NCBI GenBank assembly: GCA_017521245.1
Contig: JAFXDI010000017.1
Coordinates: 1 to 58,648 of the forward strand
Origin: Bacteroidales bacterium
GTDB lineage: Bacteria; Bacteroidota; Bacteroidia; Bacteroidales; G3-4614
Length of the DNA: 58,648 bases
Direction: 5' to 3'
A program made the translations under genes and the position numbers. Positions 47,590 through 57,110 of this stretch are shown here, piece by piece. The notes beneath the pieces are model-generated. The model had not been told where the DNA came from. It saw only the letters and a list, made by a program, of their open reading frames with translations, and ran no database searches. Position 1 is the first letter of the stretch. Every line of letters starts with the position of its first letter.

Positions 47590-48111
47590 CTACCAACCAA
47601 ACGCCTCGTCACTCATCCATTTACCTTGAGCCTTTAATACCTCTTCAATAACTTCTCTGGCACAACCTTCGCCACCATTACGATATGATATAAAAGTAGC
47701 ACACTCTTTTATCTCACTAACAGCATCAGCAGGAGCACAAGGCAAACCAACAATCTTCATAATTTCATAATCAGGAATATCATCACCCATATATAAAATC
47801 TCCTCATCCTTTAAATGAAACTGGTCTCTAAACTCTTTATAAGTAGGAAGTTTCTTACTAATAGACATATAAATAAATTTCACCCCCAACCCTTTATATC
47901 TCTCATAAACAGCACGAGTATGACCTCCTGTAATAATGGCAATCTTATAACCCAACTTAATCGCTAATTGAATAGCGTATCCATCCTTAATATTCACCAT
48001 ACGCATAGGCTCTCCAGACGGATGCAAGGTAATAGTTGAAGGAGATAAAACGCCATCAACATCAAAAGCAAATGCTTTAATTTTTGTCAGGTCGTAATTA
48101 ATTTTACTCAT
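47590..48111 (-). CDS. HAD phosphatase, KDO 8-phosphate phosphatase-like (KdsC)
   Basis: A 173-residue HAD phosphatase of the capless C0 type. Motif I is [10 protein letters not shown] (residues about 14-23) with nucleophile Asp, motif II IAIITGG, and motif [14 protein letters not shown] (about 124). Size and motifs match KdsC, which removes phosphate from 3-deoxy-D-manno-octulosonate 8-phosphate in lipid A core synthesis. No kdsA or kdsB is in the window. Substrate assignment is by family only. Confidence 0.87.
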   Translation of the reverse strand: MSKINYDLTKIKAFAFDVDGVLSPSTITLHPSGEPMRMVNIKDGYAIQLAIKLGYKIAIITGGHTRAVYERYKGLGVKFIYMSISKKLPTYKEFRDQFHLKDEEILYMGDDIPDYEIMKIVGLPCAPADAVSEIKECATFISYRNGGEGCAREVIEEVLKAQGKWMSDEAFGW

Positions 48112-48117
48112 AATATC

Positions 48118-48885
48118 CTATTCTTTATAACTATCTGCTATACTTTTACTTAACAATTTATATATCTCTTTTATTTGAGGAGAATCAATCATCTCTAAAT
48201 GAGAGTTCATTACAACACTATCACCTCTTCGTGCAGGACCTGTTTGAGCATTATGAGGAGTAATATCTGAAATCTTTTTTGTTGTCTCCTCAATTAAAGG
48301 CATGAGAGTTGAAAAGTACAATCCTTCTTTCTCTAAAATTTGAGAAGATATATCGTAGCAATGATTTACAAAATTACAAGCAAAGACAGCTGCAATATGC
48401 ATTATCTTTCTTCTACGTGAATCTGCCTCTATAACGCTTTCCGATAATCTCTTAGCAAACTCTTCAAGTTCAGTAAAAACGCTTGTGCTATTAGCCTCAA
48501 TAAAGAGTGGAACTTTTTTAAAATCAATTTCTCTCTCTTTAGAAAAAGTTTGTAAAGGGTAAAGAACACCACACTTTGTAACTACTCCATCAAAAACTTC
48601 AATATTTACGCCACCTGAAGTGTGAACTATAATTGAATTTTTATCACTCAACTTTTCAATAACGTTTCTTATGGCATTATCTTTAATTGCAATAACTATT
48701 AAATCAACATCAATTATACTATCAATAGTATAAATAGGAGTAGCATTAACATAGTTTGCAAGAGCCTTACAATTAGCAAGAGTAGGAGAGTAAACATATT
48801 TAATTTCCACTCCTGCTTTATATATGGCTTTTGCTAAATGTGTAGCAACATTACCACTACCTATTATAGCAACACTCTTTACCAT
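48118..48885 (-). CDS. Rossmann-fold protein with DUF2520
   Basis: A 255-residue protein: N-terminal NAD(P)-binding domain with VAIIGSGNVATHLAKAI (residues 5-21), VDLIVIAIKDNAI, and a C-terminal all-helical DUF2520 domain (about 140-250) with AAVFACNFVNHCYDISS and PLIEETTKKI. Resembles the 6-phosphogluconate-dehydrogenase/ProC architecture, suggesting an oxidoreductase acting on a small carboxylic substrate. Overlaps the nitroreductase gene by 7 bases and lies 6 before the KdsC-like gene. Confidence 0.9.
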   Translation of the reverse strand: MVKSVAIIGSGNVATHLAKAIYKAGVEIKYVYSPTLANCKALANYVNATPIYTIDSIIDVDLIVIAIKDNAIRNVIEKLSDKNSIIVHTSGGVNIEVFDGVVTKCGVLYPLQTFSKEREIDFKKVPLFIEANSTSVFTELEEFAKRLSESVIEADSRRRKIMHIAAVFACNFVNHCYDISSQILEKEGLYFSTLMPLIEETTKKISDITPHNAQTGPARRGDSVVMNSHLEMIDSPQIKEIYKLLSKSIADSYKE

Positions 48886-49406
48886 TTACCAATATGCACT
48901 TTCTCCCATTGAGTCTTATCAGTATCGTAAGGCTTACGCTCTTCATCTTTATAACCAAAAGTTATTACCGACAAAACTGCAAACTGCTCAGGAATATCAA
49001 ACATCTCACGAACATACTCTTCAGAAGATACTCCATCTTGCGTAAAACGCTCTCTTACTTGAATCCAACAACTGCCAAGACCTAAATCAGCAGCTTGTAG
49101 TTGCATAATAATTGAGGCAATAGAGGCATCTTCAATCCAAACATCACTCTTTGTAGTATCAGCAGTAACAACAACTGCCAATTTGCAACCAGCTATAGGA
49201 CGAGCACCATGCTCTTTACAAAGCGATAACCTCTCTAAATCGTCCTTCTCCTCAACGACAATAAATTCCCAACCCATAGTCGATTTTGATGATGGAGAAA
49301 CCAATGCAGCCTCAAGAATAAGTTTTACATCTTCAGCTTTTAACTCTTGATCTTTATATTTTCTGTAACTTCTACGATTAAGAAGTAATTGATGAAAATC
49401 TTTCAT
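48879..49406 (-). CDS. Nitroreductase family protein
   Basis: A 175-residue FMN-dependent reductase of the nitroreductase fold. It begins FHQLLLNRRSYRKYKDQ, has ALVSPSSKSTMGWEFIVVEE, and IASIIMQLQAADLGLGSCWIQVRER with the FMN-site GLGSCW stretch. The end VITFGYKDEERKPY is standard. It would use NAD(P)H on a quinone, nitro or flavin acceptor; the substrate is unknown. First gene of the four-gene run ending in maf. Confidence 0.92.
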   Translation of the reverse strand: MKDFHQLLLNRRSYRKYKDQELKAEDVKLILEAALVSPSSKSTMGWEFIVVEEKDDLERLSLCKEHGARPIAGCKLAVVVTADTTKSDVWIEDASIASIIMQLQAADLGLGSCWIQVRERFTQDGVSSEEYVREMFDIPEQFAVLSVITFGYKDEERKPYDTDKTQWEKVHIGKW

Positions 49407-49533
49407 ATCTAATATTTATAAATTTGACATACGAAGATATAACAAATATTTATCATTACAATAAATACCTTTAAACAAAATATTATTGCTTACATATATA
49501 ATATGTAGATAAAAATTACGTTAATAAAATTGA

Positions 49534-51954
49534 ATGTATCGATTAAAATATTACATAATACTCTGTTTAATGATTGTTTCAACCGTTGTTGAAGCAAAAA
49601 AGTTTATTGTTTCTGGCAAGGTAATTGACGAAGCAAATGAACCTATGGAGTTCGTTTCAGTACGAATTGCAGGAACAATGAGCGGAGCCTTAACTAACGA
49701 AAAAGGACTATTTTCAATAGAGGCACAAAGCAGAGATACAGCAGAGGTAATCATATCATATTTAGGATACGAAACAGTCAAACGCCGTTTAATAGAGCCG
49801 GAAGGAGAGATAAAACTAAACGTCAGATTATATCAAAAAGATAGCGATTTAGGAGAGGTATCAGTTAGTGAATTTCGCAAGCAAACATCAACTTTGGAAT
49901 ACCTCGATGCCGAAGATTTACGTCTAATGCCCGATGCAACAGGCGGTAGCATTGAATCTCTCTTAACAACAATGCCAGGAGTACATTCAAATAACGAGTT
50001 AAGTACACAATATTCTGTTCGTGGCGGAAACTATGATGAAAACTTAGTATATATCAACGGCATTGAAGTATATCGTCCACTAACCATTCGCTCAGGGCAA
50101 CAAGAGGGGTTAAGTATTATAAACCCTGATCTGGTAGGAGCAGTAGGATTTTCATCAGGAGGATTTGCAAGTGAGTACGGAGATAAAATGTCATCGGTAC
50201 TCGATATTACATATCGCAAACCAACCAAAATAGTTGAGGGAGCAATATCAGGAAGTTTAATGGGAGCAAGCGTTTCCGTTGGAAGCAAAATAAAAAACTT
50301 TACACAACTTCATGGCTTTAGATTTAAGAAAAACTCCTTACTGCTTGGCTCATTAGACACAAAAGGAGAGTACGATCCCTCATTTATCGATTACCAAACC
50401 TATATGACCTATAAGTTCAATAACAAATGGTCGGTAGCACTATTAGGCAACATTTCTCAAAACAAATATAATTTCACACCGCAAGAGCGTACAACAAGTT
50501 ATGGAACATACGCTTCAGTTACCGAATTTAAGGTATATTTTGATGGAATGGAGAGAGATAAATTCCAATCATATTTTGGAGCATTCACAGTTGATTACAC
50601 CCCCGCAAATCATACAAAACTATCTCTAATGGGATCTGCCTTCACAACAAATGAGGAGATACGTTACGATATAAGCGGAGAGTATTGGTTAAGTGAGTTA
50701 GATGCTGCAATTAACGGAGGAGAACCAGTCACCTCAGGAACATTAGGATATGGAGCATATCGAGAACACGCAAATAACACACTTAATGCAGCAGTATATG
50801 CAGCATCACTAAAAGGAGTAACTAAACTAAAAAAGAATAACGAACTACATTACGGAGTAACGTATCAATATGAACGCATAAAAGACCGAGTAAGAGAGTG
50901 GGAAACACGCGACTCTGCAGGATATACACTTCCGCACACTGGAAACGGAATTGATTTAATATCAAGCATATCATCACACCAAGATATGAAATCAAATCGT
51001 ATATCTGCCTACATCCAAGATACATACAAATTGTATTGCAAAGCAGGAAGTTTTACATTCACAGGAGGAGTAAGAGCATCATATTGGGATTTCAATAACG
51101 AGTTTATTATTAGTCCGAGAGCATCCATTGGATATATACCCTCATTCCAAGAGCGATTAACATTCCGTTTTGCAACAGGAATATATTACCAAGCACCATT
51201 CTATAAAGAGTTACGTGATACAATCAGAGACAACCGAAATAATGTAATAGTACAACTCAATAAAAACATTAAATCACAACAGTCAATACACTTTATATTG
51301 GGAAGTGACTTTACTTTCAAACTCGGAAACCGCCCATTTAAATTTACGGCCGAAGCATATTATAAGATATTAAACAACCTAATACCATACGAAGTAGATA
51401 ATTTAAGTATATGGTATCGCGATGGCAATAGTTCTCATGGATATGCAACAGGATTAGACCTAAAACTATTCGGAGAGTTTGTACCCGGAGTAGATTCATG
51501 GATAGGATTCTCATTGATGAGTACACAAGAGTATATAAATGGAGTAAAAGTACCACGACCTACTGATCAACGATATGCGTTTACATTATTCTTCCAAGAC
51601 TACATACCAAAATTTCCACGCTTTAAAGTAAACATAAGAGCAATTGTAGCAGACGGATTACCACAATCTGCACCCCATAAAGGAAGAGAAGATGGATGGT
51701 TTAGAACACCTGCATACAAGAGATTAGACATAGGAGCATCGTGTATGCTTGCAGGAGGAAACGACAGGGTAATGAAACGCAAATTCTTTAAAGAACTACA
51801 TAGCATTTGGTTAAGTTTCGATGTACTAAACCTATTAGACATAACCAATGTAAACTCATACTATTGGGTAACTGATATATACAACCAACAAAGTGCAGTA
51901 CCCAATTACCTGACTCGTCGACAATTCAACATCAAACTATCTGTTGATTTTTAG
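49534..51954 (+). CDS. TonB-dependent outer-membrane receptor
   Basis: An 806-residue outer-membrane receptor. A signal peptide (LKYYIILCLMIVSTVVEA) is followed by a CarboxypepD_reg-like beta-sandwich (about 27-105), a plug domain with MPGVHSNNELSTQYSVRGGNYDENLVYING in outline, and a 22-strand type barrel ending in the required C-terminal Phe (IKLSVDF). No susD partner and no transport genes lie next to it, so it is an orphan receptor, perhaps for iron compounds, peptides or a cofactor. Monocistronic, followed by a long hairpin. Confidence 0.93.
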   Translation: MYRLKYYIILCLMIVSTVVEAKKFIVSGKVIDEANEPMEFVSVRIAGTMSGALTNEKGLFSIEAQSRDTAEVIISYLGYETVKRRLIEPEGEIKLNVRLYQKDSDLGEVSVSEFRKQTSTLEYLDAEDLRLMPDATGGSIESLLTTMPGVHSNNELSTQYSVRGGNYDENLVYINGIEVYRPLTIRSGQQEGLSIINPDLVGAVGFSSGGFASEYGDKMSSVLDITYRKPTKIVEGAISGSLMGASVSVGSKIKNFTQLHGFRFKKNSLLLGSLDTKGEYDPSFIDYQTYMTYKFNNKWSVALLGNISQNKYNFTPQERTTSYGTYASVTEFKVYFDGMERDKFQSYFGAFTVDYTPANHTKLSLMGSAFTTNEEIRYDISGEYWLSELDAAINGGEPVTSGTLGYGAYREHANNTLNAAVYAASLKGVTKLKKNNELHYGVTYQYERIKDRVREWETRDSAGYTLPHTGNGIDLISSISSHQDMKSNRISAYIQDTYKLYCKAGSFTFTGGVRASYWDFNNEFIISPRASIGYIPSFQERLTFRFATGIYYQAPFYKELRDTIRDNRNNVIVQLNKNIKSQQSIHFILGSDFTFKLGNRPFKFTAEAYYKILNNLIPYEVDNLSIWYRDGNSSHGYATGLDLKLFGEFVPGVDSWIGFSLMSTQEYINGVKVPRPTDQRYAFTLFFQDYIPKFPRFKVNIRAIVADGLPQSAPHKGREDGWFRTPAYKRLDIGASCMLAGGNDRVMKRKFFKELHSIWLSFDVLNLLDITNVNSYYWVTDIYNQQSAVPNYLTRRQFNIKLSVDF

Positions 51955-51971
51955 TTAGACTTCAAAATAAT

Positions 51972-52032
51972 AGAGGTTGAATTATTCATAAGTGGCTCTG
52001 CAATGAGCAATGCAGTGAATAATCCAACCTCT
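51972..52032. terminator. Large hairpin after the TonB receptor gene
   Basis: AGAGGTTG and ATTATTCA (51972-51988) pair with TGAATAAT and CAACCTCT (52016-52032) with one bulge on each side, and an inner CTGCA/TGCAG. The stem is over 15 bp, but T's follow only later (TTATTTATTCTTTT). Confidence 0.6.
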
Positions 52033-52100
52033 GTATCTGCAGTTATTTATTCTTTTATTTGCTATGAATAGTTATGAAATAAACTAAAATACAATAATCC

Positions 52101-52131
52101 TTTGACTATTTGAAAATGTTTTGTATTTTTG
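52101..52131 (+). promoter_or_regulatory. Promoter of the 52136-52323 structured RNA
   Basis: TTTG (52101-52104), exactly 19 bases, TATTTTTG (52124-52131) is a full consensus Bacteroidetes promoter. The start would be about 52136. Confidence 0.85.
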
Positions 52132-52135
52132 TGAT

Positions 52136-52323
52136 AACAATTACTCAATTGTTATACATATTAATAGCCTTATCGTTCCGCAAATTACCACAATAGACTG
52201 AGACCGGCTATTTTAATCTTATCAAGGGTGTACTGCGTTTTATAACGTAGTGCCTTACTCCATTGATAAGATAGGGTGTGGTAATCCTGCGGAACGAGTG
52301 GATAGGCACTGCGTTCTTTTTTT
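52136..52323 (+). ncRNA. Structured RNA, about 188 bases, with own promoter and terminator
   Basis: After a small hairpin AACAATT/AATTGTT (about 52138-52155), CGTTCCGCA (52174-52182) pairs with TGCGGAACG (52288-52296) and ATTACCACA (52184-52192) with TGTGGTAAT (52277-52285). Inside are TCTTATCAA/TTGATAAGA (52217-52225, 52263-52271) and ACTGCGTT/AACGTAGT (52232-52239, 52244-52251). AATAGCC (52163-52169) can also pair with GGCTATT (52206-52212), crossing the closing helix as a pseudoknot. The end is a terminator at 52292-52323. It may be a 6S-like RNA or an attenuating leader of the lipoprotein gene; I recognise no named class with confidence. Confidence 0.65.
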
Positions 52324-52353
52324 GTGCTTTGCTTATCTATTTGATAAGGCTAT
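52164..52353 (+). repeat. 11-base inverted repeats framing the structured RNA
   Basis: ATAGCCTTATC (52164-52174) and GATAAGGCTAT (52343-52353) are exact complements 168 bases apart. The right copy can also fold locally with CTTATC (52332-52337). It lies 28 bases before the lipoprotein ATG, so this pairing could affect translation. A small mobile element with terminal repeats is a less likely reading. Confidence 0.6.
52292..52323 (+). terminator. Terminator overlapping the RNA's closing helix
   Basis: GAACG-AGTG (52292-52300) pairs with CACT-(G)-CGTTC (52307-52316) over a 6-base loop, followed by seven T's. GAACG is also part of the closing helix, so the two structures exclude each other. Confidence 0.8.
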
Positions 52354-52381
52354 ATTGCACAAAACTATAAAACAAAGTATT

Positions 52382-53149
52382 ATGAAAAAAGTATTTCTAT
52401 TAACAGCCATTTTTGTAATGGCATCCTTACTAAATTCATGCGATTATTTTACATCGGACTTTAAAATAACAAAAGATAATTACACGCTAAAACCCGATGA
52501 GTTTATTCAAATATCACATTCGGGAAATACAACATCAGTTAAGAACCTTAATTGGAGTTCTGATAATGAATTTGTAGCAACAATTAAGAATGGAGTTATT
52601 TATGCAGGGAAAGTAGGTGAAACAAAAATATCCTCACAATCAGGACATACTATTACGGTAAAAGTAACACCTAAATATAAAACTTTCACAGAACCTTGTA
52701 TGGACTTTTTAACAATGAGTCAAGTAAAGTCAAAATATGGTACGCCATATGCATCGACAAGTAACTCATTGTTATATAAAACTAATAACTCATCAGCACC
52801 ATACATTATGTATATGTTTAGTGGTGGGAAATTGACTTATTCTACTGTTGTTTTAAAAAGTACAAGTAGTGAAGCATATATAGAAGAAATAGCAGGTTTT
52901 TTAACTGAAAGATACACTATTTTAGAAATAGATAACAGCACTGCTGACTTTGTTCATTATAAAGGTAAAAAATCATCACCTAAAATTGAGAAATTAGTTA
53001 TTCTTGAATATTATAACTCATCTACAAAAAGCCCTGTTGTGATGTATGCCCCATATTCTAATACTAAAACAATGAGTGAAAGAATTTCTTCGTTTAATAG
53101 TTATAACGAAGAGATATACAATTATCTTCAAGAATTTACTTTAGAATAA
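52382..53149 (+). CDS. Putative lipoprotein with an Ig-like (Big_2-type) domain
   Basis: A 255-residue lipoprotein. I start at the ATG at 52382 (MKKVFLLTAIFVMASLLNSC, lipid-attachment Cys at 20); the frame is open back to 52250, but that stretch is structured RNA. After the signal comes a strand-rich domain like bacterial Ig group 2 (LKPDEFIQISHSG, LNWSSDNEFVATIKNGVIYAG; about 36-95). The C-terminal half is unfamiliar. It is the only gene behind the structured RNA, 59 bases after its terminator, and is followed by a large terminator. Surface role unknown. Confidence 0.78.
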   Translation: MKKVFLLTAIFVMASLLNSCDYFTSDFKITKDNYTLKPDEFIQISHSGNTTSVKNLNWSSDNEFVATIKNGVIYAGKVGETKISSQSGHTITVKVTPKYKTFTEPCMDFLTMSQVKSKYGTPYASTSNSLLYKTNNSSAPYIMYMFSGGKLTYSTVVLKSTSSEAYIEEIAGFLTERYTILEIDNSTADFVHYKGKKSSPKIEKLVILEYYNSSTKSPVVMYAPYSNTKTMSERISSFNSYNEEIYNYLQEFTLE

Positions 53150-53197
53150 AATATACATAGTGTACAATTTATTGTAGAAATATTTGTATAATTCATT

Positions 53198-53260
53198 GAA
53201 AATCGCTGATTTAATAGTGCTGTAGAAGTGTAAGACACTAATTAAGTTAGCGATTTTCTT
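53198..53260 (+). terminator. Terminator of the lipoprotein gene
   Basis: GAAAATCGCT (53198-53207) pairs with AGCGATTTTC (53249-53258), with an inner TAGTG/CACTA stem, then TT and T-rich sequence. Confidence 0.8.
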
Positions 53261-53433
53261 TGTTATATAATGAATCCAATTTATATAGGTTTATTAGAAT
53301 TCCTGCTTTTGACTCTCTGCGTGTAAAATAGATATATTTTTTATATTCAAAAAGCAAATATTAAATAAAACCGACATAAAAGAACGTCTTACATTTCTAC
53401 GATAAATTATTTTACAACCTTACTAATTTATAG

Positions 53434-55485
<2,052 letters not shown>

Positions 55486-55604
55486 TAAACTTAGTTAATT
55501 AATATCAAATAGTTAATATTTGTACTTAATATTATTTAATTTGTTATAGTAAAAGTAGAAATTATTTATTATCTTCGCATCTTGAAATATTCGACAAGAC
55601 CTTT

Positions 55605-56498
55605 ATGGAGAGAATTAATTTAAAAGGATTGGGTGTTGCATTGATAACGCCTTTTAAAGAGGATGAAACTATCGACTTCACGGCACTCGGCAAACTAATT
55701 GAACACTTAATACAAAACAATATAGATTATCTTGTTGTACTTGGTACAACAGCCGAAACTCCAACATTATCAACCGAAGAAAAAAAAGAGGTTGTTTCAT
55801 TTGTAAAACAAAGAGTAAATGGAAGAGTTCCTATTGTTTTAGGCGTTGGAGGAAATTGTACAAATAGCGTTGTCGCTCAATTAAAGAACGACAACTACGA
55901 AGGAATAGATGCTATATTAAGTGTTGTCCCATACTATAATAAACCATCACAAGAGGGCATATATCAACACTATAAAGCAATTGCTCAAGCAACTGAATTG
56001 CCAATAATCCTGTATAATGTACCCGGCAGAACAGGTGTCAATATGACTGCCGAAACCACTTTGCGTATTGCTCGTGAGTTTAAAAACGTTGTAGCAATCA
56101 AAGAGGCATCAGGAAATATTGTTCAAATGGATGATATCATCAAGAACAAACCTGCTGATTTTATGGTTATCTCTGGCGATGATGGTATAACTTTCCCTCT
56201 AATTACGTTAGGTGCTGTAGGTGTTATCTCTGTAATTGGAAATGCGTTCCCAAAAGAGTTTGGTAAAATGGTGCGTTTGGCTCTTAATGGTGATTACGAT
56301 AGTGCATTAAGAATACACCATGAATTTACAGAACTATTCTCTCTACTATTTGTAGATGGTAATCCTGCAGGAGTAAAAGCAATGCTTAATGCTATGGGAT
56401 ATATCGACAATAAATTAAGATTGCCTTTAGTTCCAACACGTATTACAACATACGAAAAAATGCGTGTAGTATTAGATAACCTAAATATTAAATGCTAA
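55605..56498 (+). CDS. dapA: 4-hydroxy-tetrahydrodipicolinate synthase DapA
   Basis: Condenses pyruvate and aspartate semialdehyde in lysine and diaminopimelate synthesis. The 297-residue TIM barrel has VLGTTAETPTLS, the catalytic Tyr137 in YNVPGRTG, and the Schiff-base Lys166 in VAIKEASG. A TATCTTCG promoter-like element is seen about 30 bases before the start. Ordering ligA-dapA-DUF4293 is common in Bacteroidales. Length normal. Confidence 0.97.
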   Translation: MERINLKGLGVALITPFKEDETIDFTALGKLIEHLIQNNIDYLVVLGTTAETPTLSTEEKKEVVSFVKQRVNGRVPIVLGVGGNCTNSVVAQLKNDNYEGIDAILSVVPYYNKPSQEGIYQHYKAIAQATELPIILYNVPGRTGVNMTAETTLRIAREFKNVVAIKEASGNIVQMDDIIKNKPADFMVISGDDGITFPLITLGAVGVISVIGNAFPKEFGKMVRLALNGDYDSALRIHHEFTELFSLLFVDGNPAGVKAMLNAMGYIDNKLRLPLVPTRITTYEKMRVVLDNLNIKC

Positions 56499-56511
56499 TA
56501 AAAGATAAATC

Positions 56512-56958
56512 ATGATACAAAGAATTCAAACAATATACCTATTTATTGCTTCATTATTAATGGCATTAACAAATTGTTTTCCATTACTAAAATTCTCAGT
56601 TAGTGAACAAGAAACTATTCTGTTTAATACCTTCGGAATAGGTTGCGGAACAATAACAACCTATCCAATGGCCATAATTGCAATTTTATCTGCTATACTA
56701 TTATTTATATCAATATTTATGTATAAAAACAGAATAAAACAAATTAAGATAGCATCAATATCTCTATTCCTTTCAATAATGTTTTATGCTGTTTTTGCCA
56801 TATATTTATGGTACATAAAAGATTTAATAGAATATACATACACATCAGTATCATTTGGATTAATACTTCCTGCTATATCAGTAATATTAAATATACTTGC
56901 TGTTAAGGCAATTAAAGCAGATGAAAGATTAGTTCGTTCAGCAGACAGAATACGATAA
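56512..56958 (+). CDS. DUF4293 membrane protein
   Basis: A 148-residue integral membrane protein with four hydrophobic segments, at about 5-22 (IQTIYLFIASLLMALTN), 45-67, 78-102 and 112-133, separated by short polar loops. It starts IQRIQTIYLFIASLLM, the hallmark start of the DUF4293 family of Bacteroidetes. Function unknown. It begins 13 bases after dapA, so it is cotranscribed, and a terminator follows at 56985. Confidence 0.9.
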   Translation: MIQRIQTIYLFIASLLMALTNCFPLLKFSVSEQETILFNTFGIGCGTITTYPMAIIAILSAILLFISIFMYKNRIKQIKIASISLFLSIMFYAVFAIYLWYIKDLIEYTYTSVSFGLILPAISVILNILAVKAIKADERLVRSADRIR

Positions 56959-56984
56959 GATATAAGGGAAATTACATATTAAGA

Positions 56985-57013
56985 AAAGTATGGGTTAAAC
57001 TCATACTTTTTTT
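56985..57013 (+). terminator. Terminator after the DUF4293 gene
   Basis: AAGTATG pairs with CATACTT and is followed by a run of seven or more T's. Confidence 0.9.
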
Positions 57014-57110
57014 ATTGTCTAATATAAAGGATATTGATTTAACTCATAATTTTTATTATCTTCGCCAAATAAAGCTATTTTGATAATTATAATCACTAAT
57101 AATAAATATT

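Noticed and set aside
52163..52296. HDV-like self-cleaving ribozyme, suggested by the nested pseudoknot topology
   Set aside because: The P3 stem and the catalytic C-containing joining strand are not visible, and the first helix lacks the G-U base at the cleavage site.
52164..52353. Small mobile element (MITE) with 11-base terminal repeats
   Set aside because: No convincing target-site duplication is seen beyond three bases, and the repeats fit an RNA structure with its own promoter and terminator.
52250..52381. Longer start (GTG) for the lipoprotein
   Set aside because: This stretch is structured RNA with a terminator; the ATG at 52382 begins a typical lipoprotein signal.
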